From Chondrus crispus (Eukaryota; Rhodophyta; Florideophyceae; Gigartinales; Gigartinaceae), in the NCBI RefSeq assembly GCF_000350225.1, contig NW_005178869.1, positions 64,558-128,557 on the forward strand: a stretch of 64,000 nt of DNA. Reading direction: 5' to 3'. The first letter of the stretch is position 1, and each line of letters begins with the position of its first letter. Made by a program: the position numbers and the translations under genes. Below, in pieces: positions 20,456 to 30,866 of the stretch. The notes beneath the pieces were generated by a model, which saw only the letters and a program-made list of their open reading frames with translations, did no database searches and was not told the origin of the DNA.

Positions 20456-21100
20456 TTGCAACGTCCGTGAGGCGAGCCTCCGTAGAACAGCCGCTTTTAG
20501 ACGCGACTCACACGTGTTCGGTAGTCCATCGCTCCCACGAGAATCAAGCTTCACAAGTATCGACGCAGGATTATGTTCGGCTCTTATCGATGGCCTGAAC
20601 ATGTTACCCGTGCCTGGCCTGGTCGACCCCACGGCCGCGCAAGTCGCGCGAATATCGATGCCAATCGACTCCACGGCCGCGCGAGTATCGCGAGTATCGA
20701 TGCCCGCGCTTGCTTGTAGAATACGACCGTGAAGGCGGTCCGCTTCTTGCTTGCGCTTCTCTAGGACTTCTCTATCTCCCACTGCAGAGGCGGACGCACC
20801 GAGTCTCGCTTTTGGGTCGTCCAACTCTTTCTGCAGTTCAGCGAGGGACTTCCGTATGAAGCTTGACATATCCGCGATTTCACGTTGGAGCAAGCCCGTG
20901 TGCTGCGACGACGTTCCATGGATCGGCATGTCTCTCAGCTCCGTGATGTCTGCCTGCAAGGTAGTGTAGGCAGTGAGGACTTCGGTAGAGAGCGTCTTGT
21001 TTTCCTTGTAGGCTTTGTGTCGTTCGATGAGACTTGCGATGAGGCGGACGACTTGCTCAGCCGGGCCGGTGAGACCCAAGATACTGTATGGATCAGCCAT
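20423..21100 (-). CDS. NB-ARC/STAND-type N-terminal domain protein, probably truncated
   Basis: Starting at the ATG complementary to 21098-21100 the protein reads MADPYSILGLTGPAEQVVRL, then a helical bundle (LIERHKAYKENKTLSTEVL, IADMSSFIRKSLAELQKELDDPK, EADRLHGRILQASAG). A short helical N-terminal domain starting MADP-x-S-I-x-G-L is common in fungal-type and algal NB-ARC or NACHT (STAND) proteins, where it precedes the nucleotide-binding domain. No P-loop follows. The frame instead runs through RD-T-RAAVES-like near repeats into a CATA microsatellite and stops. So this is a 5' gene fragment or a stand-alone N-domain. Family call is moderate. Confidence 0.42.
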   Translation of the reverse strand: MADPYSILGLTGPAEQVVRLIASLIERHKAYKENKTLSTEVLTAYTTLQADITELRDMPIHGTSSQHTGLLQREIADMSSFIRKSLAELQKELDDPKARLGASASAVGDREVLEKRKQEADRLHGRILQASAGIDTRDTRAAVESIGIDIRATCAAVGSTRPGTGNMFRPSIRAEHNPASILVKLDSRGSDGLPNTCESRLKAAVLRRLASRTLQSMYVCMYVYV

Positions 21101-21381
21101 GGTGTTTGCGAATAGGGGGTGTTGTTCGGATTCGAGTAGGCGGTGGTGGCAAAGCGGCGCTGGCTCTTCTCTATATCTCCCTCTCTCCGAAACTCTTTCT
21201 CTCTTGTTGTTGTTAGTCGTTGTTCGCCGTTGTTTGTCGTTTGTGCTCTTCTCGCAGAGGGGGCGGGGGAGGTTTGCTTCCACTCTTGGCGTTGCGAATA
21301 AATGCAGTACATTCAGTGGGCTACAGCTATTTTAGGGAAAGTGCCCGCTTGACAGTGATTTTGAGCGATTTCCTACATTCG

Positions 21382-21717
21382 TCAAAGGAGAGGGCGGTTG
21401 TGGGGATTGTTGCCGCGGTGTTGGCACATCGTGAGTTCAGTAAGAGCGTCTCCACCAATGCTGATGATAAGGTCCAATTCAATAAGGTTGTCCATAAAAT
21501 AGCGCGTTGTTTTTTTCCATTTGGCCACAAACTCACTGGACGTAAAGTACCACTCGAAGGGTATTGTAAACCCGGGTTTGAAAAATCCCACCACGAGTTT
21601 TGCGGACTGACCTCTGGAGGTCAGTGCTGCAGCCATCAAGGTACCGTTCGAAGGGTACTGTTGCAGGTACAACCTGCAAGCGTATTCACAGAAAGTAAAC
21701 AGCGCAGTCTCGGCCAA
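21382..21717 (-). CDS. Hypothetical 111-residue protein
   Basis: An uninterrupted frame (MAETALFTFCEYACRLYLQQ...) of normal composition with ELDLIISIGGDALTEL near the end. No recognised domain, signal peptide or neighbour logic. It may be a fragment of a larger gene or a chance frame. Confidence 0.25.
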   Translation of the reverse strand: MAETALFTFCEYACRLYLQQYPSNGTLMAAALTSRGQSAKLVVGFFKPGFTIPFEWYFTSSEFVAKWKKTTRYFMDNLIELDLIISIGGDALTELTMCQHRGNNPHNRPLL

Positions 21718-21732
21718 ATCGCCCCGGATTAG

Positions 21733-22842
21733 CCTTCCAGAGATTTCACAGAAAGATAAAACAATTAATCTTCACTTTAGTTTAGCGCGTCCAGCAAGCA
21801 GGGTGCGCGCGATCAGTCACCGGAAAAGCGACAACAACGACAAACAGCCGTACAGCGGACCTCAGCCGCTAACAACGATCCGAGTAAATGACAATTCAGT
21901 AGCAAACAGCTACAACAGCGACGGAAACAGCCGCAAACTCAGTCCTTTTCCCTCGATCCATGCCTATCTCCCCTTTCCTTCATCGCACAGCCTCTATATC
22001 CCCCGACTTCTACCAACAAGCTGATCCTCACGCGCCTTTCTTCCCGATCGATTCCAGCAACCCCCTGTCTCCACTGCACTGAACGGTTGCACGCCAGTCT
22101 ATGACAAGTGATGCCAGCACTACCCCGATGCTCCTATCGACCACATCCAGTTGAACGGTTGCGTAGGTGAATGACGCATTCCGACATCCTTTCAGATGAC
22201 TATTCACCTACCGGTCTGCTGGTGATAAGTGCTGCACGGGCTGAACATGAAACCATGCCGTGAGCTTCTGACGTGTCAACACAGTGTTGCCGGCCGATCT
22301 GGATTGCCCGCCTTGCCCGATCCTGATATCTGGCTGTCGTGGTGCCACAAATGCCACCGCCTGACTTGCAACTGCAACAGTACCTGCCCTTAACAATCGC
22401 AAGTCTGGTAAATTTACATCGTTGTGCCCGCAACAAATGCAAGTCTTGTACATCGTTGTGCCGCCCGACGGATCACGTGCACTTGCGCGAATACTCGCTG
22501 AAGCGAACACATTTAATGTGAACGAATGCACCTGGGCATGGGAACCAGTATTTGCATGACAAGTGTTGAAAATATTTAGCTCTTTGCTCATTTATTCTCC
22601 AACCGGTGGGGATGCTGTAAGGTCTGTGAACGCTGTTCGGTGAACGCTTTCGGTGACCAAGATCGGGCTTAGAAGCCGCCCTGCGCTTTCACATGTTTTC
22701 ACGGGCGACGGACGGATGGCAGCATAACACCCGGACCCGTGTGACACGTGGCACGATTCGTGTTTGTTCGTGTTTGTGCGTCTGGCCGGCATTAGTGGGA
22801 GGGTAGCAAAAGTAAAAGCGGCACTAATGGGCGTGCTCTGCC
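21733..22842. other. No gene seen; orphan TIR at 22602-22616
   Basis: AT-richer non-coding DNA. ACCGGTGGGGATGCT at 22602-22616 is identical to the right terminus of the HGH1-carrying TIR element, showing a second member of that family, but I found no matching left end. GAACGGTTGC occurs twice (about 22082 and 22154), and GTAGGTGAAT / ATTCACCTAC form an inverted pair at about 22163-22210. Confidence 0.4.
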
Positions 22843-22961
22843 TGTCAGACCGCACATGACAGCCTGTCCCCATAAAGATAGACAGTATATGACCCCGACG
22901 AAGATCGAAGGGACGACGCGGGAAAAGGGTATCTTTGAATAAAGGTCACCAGTTTCTCACA
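22843..22961 (+). repeat. copia-1 5' LTR
   Basis: About 119 bp. Aligns by eye with the 112-bp copia-2 LTR (TGTCAGACCGCA against TGACGGACCGCA; AATAAAGG... end in TTTCTCACA). Contains AATAAA near 22939. Confidence 0.6.
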
Positions 22962-23181
22962 GGTTATGGGCATATCACGCTAACCCACATCCCGCAACCA
23001 CTTACAACACACTTCCATCACGGCAACCCCGAGCACAAGAACCCAACGGCTACAGAGACGACACGACATCGCCGACGAAGCCGGACTCACAGCTGAACTT
23101 CTCCGACTAGCAGGCCTTACCGAACAAGACGATCAACGTACGTCAGACAAACAAACAACAACTCACTGTAACACATCTGCC

Positions 23182-24036
23182 ATGTCCCTCCACGAGAAAA
23201 TCAGCATGCCTACCCTCGACACGAACAAATACGCTTCATGGCTCATGGCACTCAAGGCCGCCGCACAAGACCGCAAGGCCTCCGACCACCTCACCGGAAA
23301 TCCCCCGACTCCAGTCGACCCCGCCGAGACCGAATCACACAACACAAAAAAATACCTCATCCGCAAGATATTGGCATCAATCCCCGCCGATATTGCAAAC
23401 CTCTTTATCAAACCATCACAGGAACCAACTCCCCTCGAGCTGGTCACCAACATCACTGAACATCTCGATACCTCCAACGAGGACGACCACCAATACTTGA
23501 AGACGGAAGCTGAGTCAACTCACTTCCTCCCCGGCGTGACGATTGATGAGTACGTAGCAAAGCACCAGCACATCCGCTCAAAGATGCTCGCAGCCGGCTA
23601 CCCAAATATCCTGAAACTGAAGACTTCAGTCGAGTTCATGATAGCAGGACTCAAGTCCAACCACGAAACAACCCATATAGGCCTACAGCTCCTCTTCAAC
23701 CCACCCAAAGACATAAAAGCCTTTCAACACCAACTCAAAAGGGTCATTGCCTACTCTGAGCCCCAGGGACACACTTACATACCCCAAGCACTCATAGCTC
23801 CGTCACCCTCCGCATCGCAGAGCAACAGCACAAGCGACGTAGCTTCCCTCCCGAAGCAACTACTCAAGCGCCAGCCCCGGCCCCCCACCCCTATCGCGCC
23901 CCTGCCACCCGGCTCTCGCCCCTGCCAACATCACATAGATTTAGGCATCTCCAGACCACGCCATACTGACGACCAATGCCGCAACCCCGAACAACCCAAC
24001 TATAAGAAACGCAAGTACAGAAGAACCACCGCACGA
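23182..24036 (+). CDS. copia-1 Gag (interrupted by assembly gap)
   Basis: ATG 23182; 285 residues before the gap. Typical copia Gag (UBN2-like) with NKYASWLMALKAA, ILASIPADIANLF, TIDEYVAKHQHIRSKM and FMIAGLKSN, followed by a basic Pro-rich region and CQHHIDLGISRPRHTDDQC, a degenerate C/H-rich box in place of a normal CCHC knuckle. The same order is seen in copia-2 (PADILNLL, VYEYVKRHEAIRAQM, YMIDGLKKN). Gag forms the virus-like particle. Confidence 0.8.
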
Positions 24037-24624
24037 NNNNNNNNNNNNNNNNNNNNNNNNNNNNNNNNNNNNNNNNNNNNNNNNNNNNNNNNNNNNNNNN
24101 NNNNNNNNNNNNNNNNNNNNNNNNNNNNNNNNNNNNNNNNNNNNNNNNNNNNNNNNNNNNNNNNNNNNNNNNNNNNNNNNNNNNNNNNNNNNNNNNNNNN
24201 NNNNNNNNNNNNNNNNNNNNNNNNNNNNNNNNNNNNNNNNNNNNNNNNNNNNNNNNNNNNNNNNNNNNNNNNNNNNNNNNNNNNNNNNNNNNNNNNNNNN
24301 NNNNNNNNNNNNNNNNNNNNNNNNNNNNNNNNNNNNNNNNNNNNNNNNNNNNNNNNNNNNNNNNNNNNNNNNNNNNNNNNNNNNNNNNNNNNNNNNNNNN
24401 NNNNNNNNNNNNNNNNNNNNNNNNNNNNNNNNNNNNNNNNNNNNNNNNNNNNNNNNNNNNNNNNNNNNNNNNNNNNNNNNNNNNNNNNNNNNNNNNNNNN
24501 NNNNNNNNNNNNNNNNNNNNNNNNNNNNNNNNNNNNNNNNNNNNNNNNNNNNNNNNNNNNNNNNNNNNNNNNNNNNNNNNNNNNNNNNNNNNNNNNNNNN
24601 NNNNNNNNNNNNNNNNNNNNNNNN
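24037..24624. other. Assembly gap (588 N)
   Basis: Run of N. The right flank (24625-24740) is packed with C homopolymers and is probably low-quality sequence; the protease and integrase start should lie in the gap. Confidence 0.99.
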
Positions 24625-24844
24625 GCCCAAGGATGGACCCCTCCCCAACTTTCCTAAGAACCAGGTTTCCCCCTCCCCTCCCAAACCCCCCCCCCCCAAT
24701 TCCCCGTACCCCCCAAGGGTCCCCCCCCCCCCCCCCAGACAGCCGAATGCCAAAACATCCACGTTCTACGAATGGCATCTTCGCCTTAGCCATGCCCCGA
24801 TCACCACACTGCGCAAAATGGCCAGAGACTGAACCATCCCCGGT

Positions 24845-25893
24845 ATGCCCCGAGCGCTCACAACGCACCCCCCAACCATCACATGCTCCGCCTGCGCTCA
24901 TGGCAAACAAAAACCCTCCCCTCACAAACCCAATCCAAAACAATACGCCGTCGGGAGTTATATTACTTCAGACACGTGTGGCCCCATCCATCCCACTTCT
25001 CGCCACGGCCACAACCACTTCCTCACCTTTGTCGACGCCCAGAGTAGGTACCTTATCCTCTACTTCCTAAAGGACCGCAAGGAAGTCGGCCTCATTATCC
25101 CCGCCCTCCTTGCGTGGCTTGTCACCCAACGTCACCGACCGCCCGCAGTATTCCGCTCCGACAATGCACTAGAGTACCAAACCAACGTACTGAAGTCACT
25201 TTACAAGTCCTACGGTATCAATTTCAAAACGACAACCGCACACCAACCCCAGGAAAATTCACGTGCCGAACGTATCAACCACACACGGATGGCTGCCTCA
25301 CGAGCCAATCTGTCCCACGCCAAAACTACCGGACACGTATTGGGAGGATGCCACTCGCGATGCAGCGTTTAAGTATAACATTATACGCCACAGTGCGCAT
25401 GGCAACTCCCCCTACGAAATGTGGCATAAGCAAAAACCCTTGATGTCCCAAATATTGGCCTTCGGACAGAAAAGAACAGCACCCGTCCATCGCAAAAAGA
25501 AAAAACTCCAGCCTCGCGCCGACCCCGTCCGCTACATGTACGGACTCACTGACAACTCCAGTATGGTTTTGAACCTCCGCACCAATTCTTACCAACAAAT
25601 GCGCACGGCAGACTTTAAGCCGTACGCTGCCACCTCCGACCCCGCTCACCAACATGCCCGAGCCTTCCAAACCCAAACCCCAACGCACATACCCATCACT
25701 ACCCCGAACTCCCCTTCATTTAGATCGTCTCAGACATACCCTGACCCCACGGCATGGGCCACAGCCCACGATGACGAACTAGACACCCTGGACAGCAACG
25801 AGACCATCCACTGGCTCCCCTCGCACAGTACACTGCAACACACAAAACCGATCCCTCTCAAAATGACATATAAGTACAAATGGAACACTGACG
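24845..25893 (+). pseudogene. copia-1 integrase and start of RT, frameshifted and truncated
   Basis: First frame (24845 to about 25330): end of the zinc domain (CSACAHGKQ) and integrase catalytic residues in SDTCGPI, FRSDNALEY and ENSRAERIN. A frameshift near 25290-25340 moves the reading into the frame of 25263 (DTYWEDATRDAAFKYN, GNSPYEMW), which continues to the RT start (PIPLKMTYKYKWNTD). At 25894 the inverted gypsy-2 LTR interrupts it. RT and RNase H are lost. Confidence 0.8.
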
Positions 25894-27208
25894 TGTGGCA
25901 TAAACACCCCTAAACGGATAGGGGTGTATGCTTAGTCCTGGAAGACCCGTACGTACGAGAAGACGGGGGAAGTCGGACCAGCTAACGAAACCGGAGCACG
26001 GGCCCGGGTAGCGTGGTAAAGCGGGATCGGGGAGAGGACGCGCACACGCGCCGGCCGATCTACGCCTCAACGCCCCGGAGCAGCGCTGGGTTACGTTCCA
26101 GCGCTGACGGGCGGAGGTGGATCCAGGCTCGCTCGCGTGCTCGCGCGTCCTCTACTCGCGCTCGGTCTCGCCTTAAGGTAGCTAACGGAAGTTTCCTTAG
26201 GATAAGCTGGAATTCAGACCTAGGCGGTAGGTCGTGGACAAGTCCGTGCTTGTCCCCCTTCGCCGCCGCCGGTCCGCTCCGTCATTTAATGTACAATTAG
26301 TCTATCGTAACTTAGTACAATACGTACTGTACTATGGGGCACTACTGTAGTGGGCACTGTCAGCCGACGGGGCTGACTGTATACGTGTCGTACACGTATA
26401 GTACATGTGGGGGTGCGTGCCCCCGTACACGTGTGGTACCGGTTGTCTGTAAGGTTCGTGCCTTACAGAGCCGGATCCAATTTCTAATCTAATTATTTTG
26501 TAGTTATACTACACCACCACCCCTCAAGCGTGGACGTCCGCGTCCACATGTGCTTGAGGGGAGCGGAAATGTCCGAGCTTGTAGTCGTCTCGAGCCCTCC
26601 GCGTACCTCTCGCGATCGCGTCCCATCGTGACGCCCCTCTTTTCCCGGACGGTGGCCTATGCGCGTGCTGGCCGGTCCCCTTCTCTTCTCCACCTCCCGT
26701 GCTGACCCCTATTTCCGCTTGACCCCCTCGTGACTGGTGTTTTCTCTGATTATCGTGCGCGCAACCGGGCCCGTCGGCTCCCCCCTTCTCGTTGTCATGG
26801 CAGGTTCCCCGCCGACTGGGGCCCTAGCGGGGACAGACCCCTTGCACGGTGAGCCGTCTCGCTTTGCAATCGTTGCGCCAGCTGTCGAAGGGCCGGTCCG
26901 TTCCCAAGGACCCACGGCAAGGCAAGAGGTATCCCCGCTCCAAGACGCGTCGATTGCGCCCGTGGTCTCCTCCCTTCCACCGTTCCAGCAAGGGCGGCGG
27001 TCCCGTGAGACTACGTTGTCTACGGAGTTGTGTGGCGCCCTTGCAGTGGCTTCTGTCGCCGCTGCGCAGTCCAACGTGGGTGTGGAGCGGAATGGTGAGG
27101 CCCCGTCGCCGGGGCGGGGGAGCGCGGCGTACAAGCCCGCGGAGGGGTCGTATGGCGCTTATGGGAGCGGTCGGCGCCTCAGGGCACCGCCCGAGGCGTC
27201 TCGGGATA
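25894..27208 (-). mobile_element. Inverted 3'-end fragment of a gypsy-2 copy
   Basis: 25894-26513 is a complete LTR in reverse orientation (starts TGTGGCATAAACACC, ends ATACTACA). It is followed by the region that in gypsy-2 lies between antisense ORF and 3' LTR, then by the first part of that ORF. Similarity to gypsy-2 stops at GTCTCGGGATA (27208). The fragment is diverged, so it is an older copy than the intact one 250 bases away. Confidence 0.85.
26797..27208 (+). pseudogene. 5' part of the gypsy-2 antisense ORF, second copy
   Basis: From ATG 26797 the frame (MAGSPPTGALAGTDPLHGEP...) matches residues 1 to about 137 of the ORF at 35900-38161 with scattered substitutions and no stop. Upstream of this ATG the fragment has two in-frame stops that gypsy-2 lacks. 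That supports the MAGS methionine as the true start. The copy is cut at 27208. Confidence 0.7.
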
Positions 27209-27459
27209 AATGGAATCAGGCATTCATTTAATGGCGGACATCCAGAACGTCTGGTTGTTTGCGTGTCGCACTTGACTTGACGTTCATATTTTCATGTCAG
27301 GAACTACATAAAACCCCACGAACTAGGCACAACTAGAGTAAATGAATGTCTGTCAATGTCGAACTAGGCTGGGATTCCATTTTGTCTGGTTCAAGTGGAA
27401 TGCCAACTAGGTAACTAGGCGTTTTCGTCATTTCCGAAGAGACAGACGCGCGTAGCTGA
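27209..27459. other. Unique stretch between two gypsy-2 copies
   Basis: Non-coding except that the last 40 bases are open in the frame of the pogo-type transposase that resumes at 39069. Several AACTAGG strings occur. Ends in GCTGA, the gypsy-2 target duplication. Confidence 0.4.
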
Positions 27460-28080
27460 TGTAGTATACCTACAAAAGAATTAGATTAGAAATTGGATCC
27501 GGCTCTGTAAGGCACGAACCTTACAGACAGCCGGTACCACACGTGTACGGGGGCACGCGCCCCCACGTGTACTATACGTGTACGACACGTATACAGTCAG
27601 CCCCGTCGGCTGACAGTGCCGACTACAGTAGTGCCCCATAGTACAGTACGTACTGTACTAAGTTACGATAGACTAATTGTACATTAAATGACGGAGCGGA
27701 CCGGCGGCGGCGAAGGGGGACAAGCACGGACTTGTCCACGACCTACCGCCTAGGTCTGACTTCCAGCTGATCTTAAGGAAGCTTCCGTTAGCTACCTTAA
27801 GGCGAGACCGAGCGCGGGTAGAGGACGCGCGAGCACGCGAGCGAGCCTAGATCCCACCTCTGCCCGTCAGCGCTGGAACGTAACCCAGCGCTGCTCCGGG
27901 GCGTCGAGGCGTAGATCGGCCCGCGCGTGTGCGCGTCCTCCCCCCGATCCCGCTCTACCACGCTACCCGGGCCCGTGCTCCGGTTTCGTTAGCTGGTCAG
28001 ACTTCCCCCGTCTTCTCGTACGTACGGGTCTTCCAGGACTAAGCATACACCCCTATCCGTTTAGGGGTGTTTATGCTACA
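27460..28080 (+). repeat. gypsy-2 5' LTR, palindrome-rich
   Basis: 621 bp. Contains a chain of near-perfect palindromes: CTGTAAGG/CCTTACAG (27505-27526), GGGGGC/GCCCCC, GTCAGCC/GGCTGAC, and GTACAGTACGTACTGTAC (27641-27658). At the end AGCATA-CACCCCTA pairs with TAGGGGTG-TATGCT (28042-28077), right before the primer site. Confidence 0.92.
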
Positions 28081-28081
28081 G

Positions 28082-28101
28082 TGGTCTCCCGACCTAGAAG
28101 A
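28082..28101 (+). promoter_or_regulatory. gypsy-2 primer binding site
   Basis: TGGTCTCCCGACC..., starting one base after the LTR. The 20-base string is identical to that after the gypsy-3 left LTR (51827-51846), so both use the same tRNA primer. The tRNA would end ...GGGAGACCA; I could not assign it. Confidence 0.75.
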
Positions 28102-28156
28102 CCCCGAGATCCTTCCGAGAAGACTTTCCTTTTCCTCCGCGTCCGTACGCGTCGAG

Positions 28157-30726
28157 ATGAGTCAAGAATACGCCCCCTCGATCCGCTCCGAACCGGCGGA
28201 TCCGAGGGCGGCCGTTATGCACGCCCCATCACCGCCGTTCGGCGACGGCGACGCTGGTCTCCGAGACCGCGAACCGTCGCCCGAGTCCCCGAAGGACAAG
28301 CGGCGGCGATGTTCGACCGCATTGCAGACTACATCGAGGAAGTCCGTACTTCCCTCCGCATCGACGTTACGGACGCCGTCTATTCGCGCTGCATGGACGA
28401 CCTCCGATCCATCCGCGAGGGGAGGTTCGACCGCGTCACTCAGTCGCTGGAGAATCTCCGAGCACTGGTCGACCAGTTGCAATCGCGACTGGTGCTCGTC
28501 GAAGACTCGCGTCCCGAGAACCCCGCTACGTATGGGGAAGGTCGTCCCGCAAGGCCGACTTCGTCGAGACGTCTTGACGCTCGTCAACCCCCCTCGGCGG
28601 AGCAACTTGGTGCCTTTGCTCCCCTCACCGCTGAGCTGGAGTCCACGCGGCAGCGTGCCCGTGACCTGTAACGTACCATGGCCGCAAGGCTGCCCGGTGC
28701 CCCCACGAGAGGGCCCGGTGGTGCTGTACCTCCGGATGCTGCCGCCCCGCAAGGATGGCGCCCGACTGTGGCCGACCCCAGTCGGGACGCAGGAGAAAGA
28801 CGACCTCCGATGGACGCCAACGTCGCGTCCGAGTCCCAAGCTCTGCCACATGCCCCCGGAAACATGTGGCAGACGGGACGGGTGTCGTATCGTAACGACC
28901 CGGATCGTGGAGTAGCCGCTCGCGGATCCGGAGAACCCATGTTCTCCGTCGATCCCCGCTGGGGCGGCTACCCGCCGGTGGACCACACCGCGCGACCCGG
29001 TCCGATAGACGTCCGTACGCTACCCGTTACCCCGTTCGGCACGCTGGGTCCCGCTGAACCCGGACTCGAGCCGGTACATACGATGATCCAAGAGTTCAGC
29101 GCCGTCGCTGACTATCGTATGTACCGCTTGGATAACACCTCGAGGATCGTTACCTCGGGTGATGCGGAACGGATCGCGAAGTACGTACAACGCTGTCGTG
29201 GGATACGTCCCACGATGCGTAGCTTCGACGGTACGGACCCAATCCAGCTGCTGCCGTTCTTGAAAGATATCCGGATAACCTTCAACTCGCAACACCTGAC
29301 GGAAGGTGTTGCGGTACGAGTTCTCGCGCACTTCTTAGAGCGCGACGCGGAGCGCCTGTATACGAGTTATACGATGCGTAGCCTCCGCGCCGGCCAGCTC
29401 CACGACGACGTGAGCTGGCCGGGGCTCGTAAATCAACTCTTGAAACGCTACCTCACGGACGACGTGTTAGGTGAAGCGTACGACGCTGTCGCTACGGCGC
29501 GACAGAAACCCCACGAAATGGAGAGCACCTTTGCCGACCGGTTAGAAACTGCGGCGTTTCGGTGCACGGCAGTGTTCTTCGAACAATCCCTCGCGCACTA
29601 CTTCGTGCGGGGACTCGCCCCTGCGACCCGTGCCGCAGTTTCCGAGACCGTTCAGCGGCTGCCAAGCAGCCAGAAGACCGATGTACCGACTATCCGCCGC
29701 ATCGCCACGGCGGAAGGGACTACGTACCGCGCCCGGCGCGGGTTACCTCTGCCGGACCCGAAACCGGCAGGGAAGGCTGGCAGGACTACGAAGTCCGCCG
29801 CAACAAGTTCGCCCGCTTCTACCCTCCATGTCGGGGACGATGAGTGGCAGGCTGACCCTGTCCTCATTACGCAAGGAACAGGGCCCGTGGGAGGACGACC
29901 TCCCACGCCGATGTCGACCGGAACGACATCCAGTTACGCAACCGCCTTCGCACACACTCCAAGAGTGGCAAGGGGTACGGACCCCCGGGTCGCAGAGCTC
30001 GACATCTCGAATCGAGAGGCAGGAGCCGAAGCCCCTCGCGTACCCCTCCTCACCGATGAGGAGGCGCGTCACGCGGCGACCTTCGCCTCAACGGATGGCA
30101 GCGCGTATGTGTGCTGGCTGTGCCGTACGTACGGGCACGCCATGTACGCCTGCCCGTTCCTGTCGCCGGAACAACGTATGTTCACGGCGTACAGGAACTA
30201 CCGATACCAGATGGAGACGCGCTCCGGTGCGCGTAACCTCCTCCGGCAGTCGGTCAGCGAGGGCCGTCCCCCGCGTCAAGGTCTCCCGAATCGTTCGGGT
30301 GGGGGCGCACGCTTCGCCCCACGTGGAGGTGGGTATCGCCGTAACGAACTCGATCGTCGTGATCGACCCGATTACCGGCAGGCGGACACAAGGTATCCCC
30401 GTCGAGGAAGGGGAGGTGACCGGGACCGTTCTCGGTTACCCCAACAGGTACAGAATGCGATCATGTACTTGCTAGATTGGGTAGAGGGTCCGCATCCCCT
30501 ACCCGCGGAGGTTCACGAAGGAGAACCGGTTCTCCCTGTCCCCCATATCCTGCGACGTCCCGACGTCGCAGGTCAAGGTCAAGAAGTACCCGAATACTTC
30601 GCCGATAACGTGGTGCTGCAGTGGGTGAGACGTCCCGACCCACGGGGCCGAGGAGCGGAAGAAGACCTGGCCGCCGATAGCCAGGAAGGTAGCTCCAATA
30701 GCACCGGTAGTTCGAAAAAAGGGTAA
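28157..30726 (+). pseudogene. gypsy-2 Gag, with frameshift and one in-frame stop
   Basis: A likely start is ATG 28157 (MSQEYAPSIRSEP...). The reading moves to the neighbouring frame in the GGCGGCG run at about 28300-28310, giving a coiled-coil (MFDRIADYIEEVRTSL...). TAA at 28669-28671 interrupts this frame, which reopens at once and runs to 30726 (682 residues from ATG 28678). The main part is Gag capsid-like (FDGTDPIQLLPFLKDIR, YFVRGLAPATRAAV), with a canonical zinc knuckle CWLCRTYGHAMYAC (CX2CX4HX4C) and then an Arg/Gly-rich nucleic-acid-binding tail. Whether ATG 28678 alone yields functional Gag is open. Confidence 0.75.
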
Positions 30727-30866
30727 AGACGGTTACGTCCACGCGGTCGCGTGAGCCGTCTTGTCCCCACGAACTCGACCGGTCCCCACGTGCTCGCTTA
30801 GGTCACGGGGGGTATTGTCCGATAATACACCCCTCGCCACCGGAAGCGAGCACGGTAGCCCCTGCA
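30727..30866 (+). promoter_or_regulatory. Structured gag-pol spacer with nested hairpins
   Basis: Between gag stop and pol ATG: hairpin 1 AGACGG(30727) ... ACGCG-GT-CGCGT ... CCGTCT(30761); hairpin 2 GTGCTCGCTT (30790-30799) pairs exactly with AAGCGAGCAC (30844-30853) and encloses GGGGTATT ... AATACACCCC. Gag and Pol are in different frames separated by 140 bases, so Pol needs reinitiation, internal entry or splicing. The stems are candidates for that control (inference). Confidence 0.5.

Larger units (their letters stand above)
22843..25893 (+). mobile_element. Ty1/copia retrotransposon (copia-1), 3' truncated
   Basis: Left LTR about 22843-22961 (TGTCAGACC... to CACA), then GGTTATGGGC, gag, an assembly gap, integrase and the first codons of RT. 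The element stops at 25893, where an inverted gypsy-2 fragment starts; no right LTR is present. LTR and Gag are related to copia-2 (40617-42196). GGTTATGGGC matches the anticodon-loop region of initiator Met tRNA, so the primer is probably a half-tRNA, as in Drosophila copia and related aquatic lineages. Confidence 0.8.

Noticed and set aside
23891-24943. Long frames spanning the assembly gap
   Set aside because: Most of the length is N; flanks belong to copia-1 on the plus strand.
25889-27290. TGACG as target duplication of the inverted gypsy-2 fragment
   Set aside because: TGACG occurs at 25889 and near 27275, but the fragment's similarity to gypsy-2 already ends at 27208, so the match is probably chance.
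28162-28986. Minus-strand 274-residue frame in gypsy-2 gag
   Set aside because: Shadow of gag; lies within a region whose plus strand codes for Gag, and has no copy support.
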